From Ovis canadensis (Eukaryota > Chordata > Mammalia > Artiodactyla > Bovidae): 64,000 bases of DNA. The notes under the pieces were generated by a model, which was not told the DNA's origin, made no database searches, and was given only the letters and a program-made list of their open reading frames with translations. Positions 11,440 to 22,000 of the stretch are shown piece by piece (positions within the stretch are counted from its first letter, which is position 1; each line of letters starts with the position of its first letter). The stretch lies in assembly GCF_042477335.2 (NCBI RefSeq), contig NC_091247.1, positions 642,501 to 706,500 on the forward strand. The letters are read 5' to 3'. Made by a program: the position numbers and the translations under genes.

Positions 11440-12770
11440 GAGGCAAGTGCCTCCTCGGGCCGCATGGAGCCTGACGGAGGAGGCCGGCCTACACCCCGCT
11501 TGCCAGGCTCTGGGGGCAACTGAGAAACAAAGCCCGGGGCCAGAGTCTGCCCGCGCGGCCCCGGGAGGTCTGGGAACCGCCTCGGGCTCCGCCCGAGAAC
11601 TCCCGGGCACCCCCTCCCGGGGCTCCTGGGTTTGGGGAGGCCCCTCCCGCCCCGCCCCGCCGCGGCGGGCCCGGGCTCCCCTCCTCTCTGCCCGGCGCAT
11701 TCTTCTGCTTGGCTGTACGTCGGGTCGTCGCGGCTCGCGTCCGTCTGTCGATCTTTCTTCTCGCGCCCCCTCCAAAGCCGCGGGCCCCATTCATTCGCGA
11801 GGCCTCTGCCCTTTCCTGCGCGCGGGTCCGCTCGGCGAGCAGCTGCTATGCTAATGAGGAGGGGGCGGGGCGGCGGGGAGCGGGACGGGGGCACCCGCGG
11901 GGGGGCCGGCGCGGCGAGGCAGTGGGGGGCGGCCGGGGGGCGGCGGCGGGCGCTCCCAGACGCCCGGTCTCTGCGTTCAGAACCCGCGGGGGCGCCCGCC
12001 CCGCGCACCCACTCGCGGGCCGAGGGGTGCGCGCGGTAGAGAGCAGCTGTCGTCTCGCTCTGGGGTCGCGGCCTGGGGAGGCCGGCTGCTTCTGGCCGAC
12101 GGCCCCGCTGCCCCCGCGCCCACCGGTGCGCCCCTCGCAGGCGGGGGACTGGGCCGGACGCGGAGCCAGACGGCCCCGCTGCCCCCCCGGCCCGGGTGGT
12201 TGGATGCGGGCCCTCCCGAGGCGGTGCCCCGGGGCCCGGGTCGCGGCGAGAGGGGACGGGGCGAGACGGCCGGAGGGGACGCGCGGCGTCCGAGGGGCGA
12301 CGACGGCTGGAAGCGAGTGGCCTCTGAAGCCGGCTCTCGGGGCCGGGGCGAAGCCGCCGCCGGCCGGGCGCCCACGAGCGCGGCCGGCGAGCAGCACCCA
12401 AGGCCCGGCTCGGACCCGGGCGGGGAGGCCGGCGGCGCGGGCTGTGCTGCCGCCTCGCGGCCGCCGCGGACACTGCGCCAGGGGCCGGGGCTCCCGGGCC
12501 GCGCAACCCCGCCTGCCGCGGACCCGGCCCGGGGGTCCCCCGCGCACCCGCGACCTCGTCTTCTCCGAGGGGCCCGGGGCAGCTCCTGTTTGGCCGGGAC
12601 TCGACGGTCAGGTTTCGAGCCGAAGGCGGTCGGGGTGGGCGCAGGCCTGGCTCGGGTGCCCGCGGGGGACAGCGCCCTGCAGGCCCCGGTGAGCCGGGCC
12701 AGGGGGCACCTTGTGGAGGGGCGGCCGCGGAGGTCCGCTGCCTGGCGCGTAGGGCGCTGGAGCAGGTCGA
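11440..12770. promoter_or_regulatory. Orphan CpG island between NRARP and TOR4A
   Basis: About 1.3 kb of very high GC and CpG content, centred about 2.5 kb past the NRARP 3' end and about 40 kb from TOR4A. GC boxes (GGGGCGGGGC) occur near 11868-11880, next to an octamer-like ATGCTAAT at 11848-11855. Long frames are open on both strands at once, which is a compositional effect. It could be an unannotated non-coding RNA promoter, an intergenic enhancer island or the start of a lost gene. Confidence 0.6.
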
Positions 12771-12962
12771 CGGTCCAAGGAAGGGGCAGCTGGGCTGACC
12801 CTATTGATGGACATTGAAAAATGCACAATTTTCAGTGTCCTGAGCTGAGTTTTATTCGGAATCTTAGGGAACACTGTAGTCCCGGAGACAGTTTCCCATA
12901 GCTCTGAGTGAGGGGCTGCTCCCTAACAGTGCGGGAGCACCCAGCATCCTTGTAACCTGGCC

Positions 12963-13012
12963 GGGGGGGGGGGGGGGGGGGGGGCGGGGGGGCGGGGGGG
13001 GCGGGGGGGGGG
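12963..13012 (+). repeat. Poly-G / G-rich low-complexity tract
   Basis: Twenty-two consecutive G (12963-12984) followed by G runs separated by single C. It could form G-quadruplexes. It lies between the orphan CpG island and AT-richer sequence. Confidence 0.9.
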
Positions 13013-13899
13013 AGGTGAACACTGGTAGTGCTGCAGCCAAGCACACATCTCAGTAGAAGGTAGCTGGGAGCACTGATGATTTTCTCGTTTTTCTATGTAT
13101 GGAAAGACACAAAAATCTCTCCACAAGTTTTCCTGAAATATACCTAACTCTCTAAGGGGCCTGCTTTCCCAAAGCACAAAGTGCCTCAACCTGTCTTGCA
13201 TCCTGAATTCCTTTCAGGGTGCACTGTAGGTCCGTGACTGCAGCGGCTGATGACCTGGTCTTTGTACAACCCATCATGGCTTCTACAGGCCCCGGAAGGA
13301 GACCCAGGCCAGGGCCCGGGGAAGTGAGCCCATCACGGCCCTGGTGGAGTGACTGGCTATAGCGTGCTGCTCTCCTATTTGGTCAAAAGGGGAAGGAAGG
13401 ACATTCCAGGGCCCCGGGCCACGAAGAGCAGACAGTCAGCAGGACAGAGGATGAGCCCAAGCCCCGTGGACAGGGCCACTCACTTCAAGACATGGACTGC
13501 ATCCGTCAGAACCATCAGGTCCAGCTGTGGGGGGGCCAGAGGAGCATCCGCAGAGCCCGGGGCCCCAGCAGAGGGGCAGGTGGTGGGCACGGCTCCAGGG
13601 GTCAGGGGAGGCTGGCCCTGGGACTGCAATCTGCTGCCCATCTCCCTGCCCCTCCTCCATTCCACAGAAAGTGTCTGTGCTGGGCATGACCGAGGAAAAG
13701 ACCTCTCTCTGTCCAAACTCTTGCCTGGCTCAGAGGTGGGGCCTAGAGACCAGGTTTACCCCTGGTGGGTGAACTTTGCCTCTCCATGTCTAGGGGCCCC
13801 TCACTGGTACCCTGTGAACAAGACCACCCCAGGGAGCCAAGCCCAAGCTGTCCTACAACCTTTCCGAAGGGATACGATAATGTGTAAGCCAGACAGAGT

Positions 13900-14235
13900 G
13901 TATTTCTCATCCTGAAGTCAGAGTAGCTGGAGCTGGGCTGGTATATGTGCCGTTAGGGTACAGACTGCTGTTCTGCTGGGCGGGCCTTTCATTCCCATGG
14001 CTCAAAACAGCAGCCCTTATCCAGCCATCAAGACTGCATTCCAGCCAACAGTGAGCAGTGGGGGAAGGGCGGGGAGGGGGAGCGGAAGAGGCCTGGGCCT
14101 GCTCCTTCCAGGGCACTTCCTAGAAGCCTCTTTTGCGAAATCTCCTCACATCCCATTGGCTAGCACACAGTCACATGACCAGCCTCGCTGCAAGAGAGGC
14201 TGGGAAGGTAGTGTTCATTCAGTGACGCCCGGCTA
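13900..14235 (+). mobile_element. Old L1-type 3' fragment (tentative)
   Basis: The stretch with CCCATTGGCTAGCACACAGTCACATG and CTGCAAGAGAGGCTGGGAA resembles the 3' end of older mammalian L1 subfamilies as I remember them. It is diverged and has no clear ends, so the family is uncertain. Confidence 0.4.
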
Positions 14236-14839
14236 GAGCAGGCCGGAGGAGCAAGAGTTGCGGCCGTGGGGTGCTCTGCCCCTGCCCGTGGCAGCGGCGT
14301 CCGGGCCCGGCCATCGGGCGGGCGCGTCTGCGTCCCGTGCTCTGCCTTCTTCTTGCCCGACGGGAGGTTTCTGCTGAAGAACTTTCTAAGAATTAAAACT
14401 GTCCGACGATGGACTTAACAGATGAAACCCGGAAGCGCTCCTGGTTGTGGGCGAAAGCCAGCCTCGTGGGCACTGGGAGCCACACCGCCGGCCGACAGAT
14501 CGCACTTGCCCCGCCCCTTGAGAACCCCGAAGCAGGGGGCGCCCGTCCGCTTCTCCAGCGGAGAGCTGAGGCTGCAGGTCCGGTGAACAGTGCTGCTGCG
14601 TGGCCGTCGGGAGGCGGGAGGCCGGGCCACGCTCGGGGCGCCCTGCTCCTCGAGTGCCCAGGGCAGGCCCGGGCACAGACGAGGGCCAGCCTCTGCGCCC
14701 TGCTGCCTGTTGCCGGTTCGCCCGCCTCCTGCTCCCTTATCTCAGGGCAAAGTAATGAGTAACCCAGGACTTGGAGTTCTCAAGGTTATTTTGTCAATAA
14801 AGGTCTCCTTCTCAAGTGTCCCAAGACGTCTTTTGGGGC

Positions 14840-15260
14840 TTCTTTTCATTTTAATCAAGGTTGAAAGAAAATCGTTAAGTTTATCATTCACATCCCTAAA
14901 AATCAGCTTTACTGTGGTGTAATCTACATACAATGAAACGCAGCCATTTAGAGCGTGATGAGCACGGACAGACGTGTGCACCCAGACAATCCACACAGCC
15001 AAACACAGGGCATTCCCCTCAGCCCCCGTGTTCCTCCCGCCGGCTCCCCCTGCCCCAGGTCACCTTAGTCCTCCCTGAGGGCTACAGGGTCACCTACCAC
15101 AGGACTGCCGTGGGCACTCCCTGGGTTTCTGACTCCCTCTGCCACGCTCACCGGCTTGTGGCAGTGACTTTGGAGAGGGGAGTAGGTCTTTTTCTTTTCC
15201 CACTAGAAAAATCTGGCTGATACCACACAAAACAGGATAGTTTTCATTGGTAGTATTTCT
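14840..15260 (+). mobile_element. Old L1 3'-end fragment (tentative)
   Basis: Sequence around TGTGGTGTAATCTACATACAATG and CACCCAGACAATCCACACAG resembles L1M-type 3' untranslated sequence. It is strongly diverged, without a clear tail. Confidence 0.4.
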
Positions 15261-15364
15261 GGAAATAGAATTGTCCTAAATAAAGGTCCAGGCAGCACAG
15301 GGGCCCCTCAGAGGGCCCGGGGAGGGTGGGCACAGGACCCCCCTCCCCTTACATTTAGAAAACA

Positions 15365-15612
15365 CTCCATTCCTGTCCAGCACTCTTGCCTGGAAAATCC
15401 CATGGACGGAGGAGCCTGGTGGGCTGCACTTCATGGGGTCGCTACGAGTTGGACACGACTGAGCGACTTCACTTTCACTTTTCACTATCATGCATTGGAG
15501 AAGGAAATGGCAACCCACTCCAGTGGTCTTGCCTGGAGAATCCCGGGGACGGGGGGCTGCCGTCTCTGGGGTCGCACCGAGTCGGCCACGACTGAAGTCA
15601 CAGCAGCAGCCG
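15365..15612 (+). mobile_element. Bov-A2 SINE (dimer)
   Basis: Two tandem monomers, each with the diagnostic CACTCCAGTGNTCTTGCCTGGAGAATCCC block and the GGGTCGCNNNGAGTCGGACACGACTGA block shared with BovB 3' ends. These SINEs are confined to ruminants and are thought to be mobilised by BovB enzyme. Confidence 0.9.
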
Positions 15613-15689
15613 CCATTCCTGTCTCTTGGGCACTGAGCCCTGAGGACTGGGACTCTGACCCCAGGGTGCTTTTAGACAATCATCTCATC

Positions 15690-16075
15690 AAGTTAACGTT
15701 CAGAAAATAAAACATTACCCTGGGCGTTTATCCAGAAAAGGTGAAAACTCTACTTCAAAAAGATACATGCACCCAGTGTTCACAGCAGCACTATTATTTA
15801 CACTAGCCAAGACACGGAAGCAACCTCGATGCTCGTTCACAGAAGGATGGTTAAAGAAGATGCGATATACACACACACGCACGCGCACACACACACGCAC
15901 ACACACACGATGGAGGATTACTCAGCCCTAAAGAAGGATGGAATATTTGCAGCAATGTGAATGGACCTAGAGATTATCATACTGTCAGACAGGGAAAGAC
16001 AAATATCATACGCTATCACTTACATGGGGAATCTGAAATATGGCACAGCTGAACTCATTGACAAAACAGAAATAG
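15690..16075 (+). mobile_element. L1 3' fragment with CA microsatellite
   Basis: Contains the L1 ORF2-end hallmark ATGGAGGATTACTCAGCC and the segment on test-plant-like AATATTTGCAGCAATGTGAATGGACC. An alternating CA/CG-containing microsatellite (CACACACGCACGCG) occupies about 15870-15909. Plus orientation; cut at its 3' side by the BovB element. Confidence 0.75.
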
Positions 16076-16076
16076 C

Positions 16077-17645
16077 CTCGGTTCAGTCGCTCGGTCGTGT
16101 CTGACCCTTTGCAGCCCTGAGGACTGCAGCACGCCAGGCCTCCCTGTCCATCACCGATTCCCGGAGCTTGCTCAGACTCATCTCCATTGAGTTGGTGATG
16201 CCATCCAAGCTCCTCCTCTGTCGTCCCCCTCTCCTTTCCTCCAACCTTTCCCATCTTCAGGGTCTTTTCCAGTGAGTCAATTCTTTGCATCAGGTGGCCA
16301 AAGTATTGGAGCTTCAGCTTCAGCATCAGTCCTTCCAATGAATATTCAGGACTGATTTCTTTTAGGATGGACTGTTTGATCTCCATGCAGTCCAAGGGAC
16401 TCTCAAGAGTCTTCTCCAACACCACAGTTCAAAAGCATCAATTCCTCGGCGCTCAGCTTTCTTTATGGTCCAACTCTCACATCCATACATGACTACTGGA
16501 AAAATCATAGCTTTGACTAGACAGGCTTTTGTCAGCAAAGTAATGTCTCTGCTTTTTAATACACTGTCTAAGGTTGTCATAGTTTTTCTTCCAAGGAGCA
16601 AGTGTCTTTTAATTTCATGGCTGCAGTCACCATCTGCTGTGATTTTGGAGCCCCCAATAATACAGTCTGTTTCCACTGTTTCTCCGTCTATTTGCCAGAA
16701 GTGATGGGACCGGATGTGATGATTTTAGTTTTTTGAATATTGAGTTTTAAGGCAGCTTTTTCACTCTCCTCTTCCACCAGCATTAACAGGCTCTTCAGCT
16801 CCTCTTCACTTTCTGCCATAAGGGTGGTATCATCTGCATATCTCAGGTTATTGATATTTCTCCCGGCAATCTTGATTCCAGCTTGGGCTTCATTCAGGCC
16901 GGCATTTCTCATGATGTACTCTGCATAGAAGTTGAATAAGCAGAGTGACAATACACAACTTTGACATACTCCTTTCCCCATCTGGAAGCAGTGCGTTGTT
17001 CCATGTCCAGTTCTAACTGTTGCCTCCTGACCTGCATACAGGTTTCTCAGGAGGCAGGGAAGGTGGTCTGGTGTGCCCATCTCTTGAAGAATTGTCCAGC
17101 TTGTTGTGACCCACACAGTCAACGGCTTTGGCATCGTCAATAGAGCAGGAGCAGATGATTTTCTGGAACTCCCTTGCTTTTTCTGTGATCCAACAGATGT
17201 TGGCAATTTGATCTCTGGTTCCTCTGCCTTTTCTTAAATCCAGCTTGAACATCTGGAAGTTCTCGGTTCAGGTACTATTGAAGCCTGCCTTGGAGAATTT
17301 TGAGCATTACTTTACTAATGTGTGAGATGAGTGCAATTGTGAGGTAGTTTGAACATTCTTTGGCATTGCCCCTTGGGACTGGAATGAAAACTGACCTTTT
17401 CCAGTCCTGTGGCCACTGCTGAGTTTTCCAAAATTGCTGGCATATTGAGTGCAGCACTTTCACAGCATCATCTTTTAGGATTTGAAACAGCTCAGCTGGA
17501 GTTCCATCCCCTCCACCAGCTTTGTTTGCAGTGATGCTTCCTAAGGCCCACTTGACTTCACACTCCAGGATGTCTGGCTCTAGGGCAGTGATCACACCAT
17601 CGTGATTATCTGAGTCATTAAAATTTTTTTTTGTATAGTTCCTCT
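16077..17645 (-). mobile_element. BovB LINE copy 1 (5'-truncated)
   Basis: RTE-clade retrotransposon on the minus strand, its 3' end at 16077 (GGTTCAGTCGCTCGGTCGTG in plus view) and 5' truncation near 17645. Reverse-transcriptase protein fragments lie in several frames, so frameshifts have broken it. The catalytic YADD box is still intact at 16829-16840. CHR SINE and L1 fragments follow at its 5' side. Confidence 0.92.
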
Positions 17646-17675
17646 GTGAGACTCACAGACATGGGAAATGAACTC

Positions 17676-17830
17676 GGGACTTCCCTGGTGGTCCACTGGC
17701 CAAGACTTTGGGCTCCCAATTCCGGAGGCTGGGGTTCGATCCCTGAGTCAGGGAACTAAATCCCACATGCCACCAATAAGAGTTCCTATGCAGCAACTAA
17801 GGTCTGACACAGCCAAATAAATCATGACTT
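17676..17830 (+). mobile_element. CHR-type tRNA-derived SINE
   Basis: Begins GGACTTCCCTGGTGGTCCA and continues with GGTTCGATCCCTG (B-box-like), GGAACTAAATCCCACATGCC and a short A-rich tail. This head is typical of the cetartiodactyl CHR SINE family. Confidence 0.85.
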
Positions 17831-17834
17831 AATT

Positions 17835-18130
17835 TAAGAAAACAGAAGGTGATCAACCACACTTCAATAAAAAGTAATTATTTTTTAAAAAAGACAAACC
17901 CTTACAAACCACTGTGCATGAGTTGGATAACTAATAAGAACCTGCTACACACGACAGGGAATTCCCCCTAGTACCGTGTCATGGCCTATTTGGGGAAAGA
18001 ATCTAAGAAAACACCACAGTGGCGATCGATGTATGTGTAACTTGACTCACCTTGCCATACACCTGGAACTACATTGTGAATCAACTGCACTCCAATAAAA
18101 TTTTTTTAAATAGAACTAAATAAAAAAGAC
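17835..18130 (+). mobile_element. L1-BT 3'-end fragments
   Basis: Two short pieces ending in ACTTCAATAAAAAG (17855-17868) and ACTCCAATAAAATTTT (18090-18105), with GAACTACATTGTGAATCAAC before the second. These match the 3' end of ruminant L1s, each with an AATAAA and A-rich tail. Confidence 0.75.
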
Positions 18131-18189
18131 AACCCCCCCCCCGTTTTTTAAATGAGTAAACCTGGAACAGAGACTTCATACACACCCAT

Positions 18190-18405
18190 GCATACGTGCT
18201 AAGTCACTTCAGTCGTGTCCGACTCTGTGTGACCCTATGGACCGTAGCCCACCAGGCTCCTCTGTCCATGGGATTCTCCAGGCAAGAACACTGCGGTGGG
18301 TTGCCCTGCCCTCCTCCAGGGGATCTTCCCGACCCAGGGATGGAACCTGTGGCTCCTGCATTGCAGGCCGATCCTTTACCATTGAGCCCCCGGGAAGCCC
18401 TCGTG
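18190..18405 (-). mobile_element. Bov-tA SINE
   Basis: Reverse-orientation Bov-tA: TCAGTCGTGTCCGACTCTGTG at one end, ACCCAGGGATGGAACC (reverse of the tRNA-like B box) near the other. Confidence 0.9.
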
Positions 18406-18409
18406 AGCA

Positions 18410-19095
18410 CGCACAAACACCAATGCTCAACAAGCATGTGAAAAAGCACTCCGCATGATCAGTCAGCAGGGCGAGGCGTATGGAAACAGCAGCCAGACGC
18501 TGCCTGAGGCTAGACTGGCTGAAACAGAAAGGCCCAAGAGCGCCCGGCCACGCTGAGGGCTGAGCCCACCGCGCACACCCACCGCAGGAGGCTGTGTCAG
18601 ACGGAGTCATCGCCGTGGAAAGCCGTCTAGCCGTTCTCACAGAGGCAAGTAGCCACCTACCCTTTGACTCCAAAGAAATAAAACATAAGAACACAAAATA
18701 CATACAAGAATCTTCGTAGAAGCTCTATTCCTTAGCACCCCAAACATCTGTCAAATTGTCATTTTAAAAATGCTCAGACATTCCTATAAAGGACCACAGC
18801 TTAGCAGTGGGGAGCTGGGCATCAATGATGCCTTCATGTAATTCCATTTCTACCAAGCTCTAGAAGTTTTATAACAGACAAAACCACCCTCTGGTGGAAA
18901 GTAGCTTCCCTGGCGTGGGGCGGGTGATGAAGGCTCAGGATCCTTCCAAGGTGGCAAGAATGTTCTCTATTATAAGTGATGTGGGTCATAGATACACGGA
19001 TTTGTCACTGGTGTGTACACACTGGCATCTCACTGTCTGTTGATTACTCCTCAGTTTAAATAAAAACACCAGAATGTGGTGAACCCACATAATAA
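18410..19095 (+). mobile_element. Old L1 fragment (tentative)
   Basis: Contains AACAAGCATGTGAAAAAGCACTCC, resembling the L1 3' region just before the Bov-tA insertion, followed by diverged sequence with ACAAAATACATACAAGAATC. Assignment of the distal half is weak. Confidence 0.45.
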
Positions 19096-22000
19096 AGTCC
19101 TGTCACTTCCAGTTCAGTTCAGCCGCTCAGTCGTGTCCGACTCTTTGGGACCCCATGGACTGCAGCACACCAGGCCTACCTGTCCATCACCAACTCCTGG
19201 AGCTGCTCAAACTCACATCCATCAAGTCGGTGATGCCATCCAACCATCTCATCCTCTGTCACCGCTTCCTCCTGCCCTCAATCTTTCCCAGCATCAGGGT
19301 CTTTACCAAGGAGTCAGCTCTTCCCATCAGGTGGCCAAAATATTGGAGCTTCAGCTTCAGCATCAGTCCTTCCGATGAATGTCAGGACTGATTTCCTTTA
19401 GGATTAAGTGGTCTGATCTCAATGCAGTTCAAGGGACCCTCAAGAGTCTTCTCTGACACCGCAGTTTGAAAGCATCAGTTCCTCGGCGCTCAGCTTTCTT
19501 TATGGTCCAACTCTCACATCCATACATGACCACTGGAAAAACCATAGCTTTCACTAGAAGGACCTTTGTTGGCAAAGTAATGTCTCTGTTCTTTAAGATA
19601 CTGTCTAGGTTGGTCATAGCTTTTCTTTTAAGGAGCAAGCGTCTTTTAATTTCATGGCTGCAGTCACCATCTGTAGTGATTTTGGAGCCAAGAAATAGTC
19701 TGTCACTATTTCCATTGCTTCCTCATCTATTTTCTGTGAAGTGATGAGACCGGATGCCATGATCTTCGTTTTCTGAATGTTGAGCTTTAAGCCAACTTTT
19801 TCACTCTCCTCTTTCACTTTCATCAAGAGGCTTTTTAGTTCCTCTTCACTTTCTGCCATAAGGGTGGTGCCACCTGCATATCTGAGGTTATTGATATTTC
19901 TTCCAGCAGTCTTGATTCCAGCTTGTGCTTCATCCAGCCCAGCATTTCGCATGATGTACTCTGCATATAAGTCAAATAAGCAGGGTGACAATATACAGCC
20001 TTGACATCCTCCTGTCCCAATTTGGAACCAGTCTGTTGTTCCATGTCCGATTCTAACTGTTGCTTCTTGACCTGCATACAGATTTCTCAGGAGGCAGTTA
20101 AGGTGGTCTGGTATTTCCATCTTTTTAAGAATTATCCACAGTTTGTTGTGATCCACACAGTCAAAGGCTTTGGCATAGTCAATAAAGCAGAAGTAGATGT
20201 TTTTCTGGAACTCTCTTGCTTTTTCTGTGATCCGACAGATGTTGGCAATTTGATCTCTGGTTCCTCTGTCTTTTCTAAATCCATCTTGAACATTTGGAAG
20301 TTCTCAGTTCACATGCTGTTGAAGCCTAGCTTGGAGAATTTTGAGCATTACTTTGCTAGTGTGTGAGATGAGTGCAATTGTTCAGTAGTTCGAACATTCT
20401 TTGGCATTGCCTTTTTTGGGGATTGGAATGAAAACTGACCTTTTCTGGTTCTTTGGCCACTGCTGAGTTTTCCAAGTTTGCTGGCATATTGAGTGCAGCA
20501 CTTTCACAGCATCATCTTTTAGGATTTGAAATAGCTCAACTGGAATTCCATCCCCTCCACTAGCTTTGTTCATAGTGATGCTTCCTAAAGCCCACTTGAC
20601 TTCGCATTCCAGGATGTCTGGCTGTAGGTGAGTGATCACACCATCGCGGTTATCTGGGTCATTAGGATCTTTTTTGTACAGTTCTCTGTATTTTTGCCAC
20701 CTCTTCTTAATATCTTCTGCTTCTCTTAGATCCATACTGCTGCTGTCCTTTATTGAGCCCATCTTTGCATGAAATGTTCCCTTGGTATCTCTAATTTTCT
20801 TGAAGAGATCTCTAGTCTTTCCCATTCTGTTCTTTTCCTCGATTTCTTTGCATCGATCGCTGAGGAAGGCTTTCTTATCTCTTCTATTCTTTGGAACTCT
20901 GCATTCGGATGGGTATATCTTTCCTTTTCTCCTTTGCCTTTAGCTTCTCTTCTTTTTTCAGCTATTTGTAAGCTCTGCTCAGACAGCCATTTTGCCTCTT
21001 TGCATTTCTTTTTCTTGGGGATTGTCTTGATCCCTGTCTCCTGTGCAATGTCACAAACCTCCATCCATAGTTCTCAGGCACTCTGTCTATCAGATCTAGT
21101 CCCTTAAATCTATTTCTCACTTCCAGTGTATAATCGTAAGGGATTTGACTTAGGTCTACCTGAATGGGCTAGTGGTTTTCCCTACTTTCTTCAATTTAAG
21201 TCTGAATTTGACAATAAGGATTTCATGATCTGAGCCACAGTCAGCTCCCAGTCGTGTTGTTGTTTTTTAATTAATTTATTTTTAATGCAGGATAATTGCT
21301 TTATAGAATTTTGTTGTTTTCTGTCAAACCTCAACATGAGCCAGCCACAGGTGTACATATATCCCCTCCCTTTTGCACCTTCTCCCATGCCCCACCCAAT
21401 CCCACCCCTCTAGGCTGATACAGAGCCCCTCTCTGAGCTTCCTGAGCCGTACAGCAAATTCCCGCCGGCTATCATTTCGCATAAGATCATGTAAGTTTCC
21501 GTAGTACTCTCCACACAGCTCACCCTCTCCTCCGCTCTCCCCGTGTCCATGAGTCTATTCTCTACGTCTGTTTCTCCATTGCTGCCCTGCAAATAAACTC
21601 TTCAGGACCATTTTTCCAGATCCCTATATATGCGATAGTGTATGACATTTCTCTTTCTCTTTCTGACTCACTTCATTCTGTATAACAGGCGCTAGGGTCA
21701 CCCGCCTCATCGGGACTGTCTCAGACGCCCCCCTCTTGATGCCTGCGTAATAGCCCACCGTGTCTGTGCGCCACGGCCTCTTTATCCGCACGTCTCTCGG
21801 CGGACGCCTAGGTTGCTTCCGTTCTCTGGCTGTTGTAAATCGCGCTGCAGTGAGCAGCGGGATACATGCGTCTTTTTCAGCTTTGGTTTCCTCGGGGTGT
21901 ATGCCTAGGAGTGGGACTGCTGGGTCATGCGGTGGTTTTATTCCTCGTTTTTGGAGGAATCTCCATCGTCTCCCACAGATGCATCAGTTTACATTCCCAC

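Noticed and set aside
11409-12692. Long open frames on both strands in the orphan CpG island
   Set aside because: Arg/Pro/Gly/Ala-rich low complexity, open in several frames at once; explained by GC content lacking stop codons.
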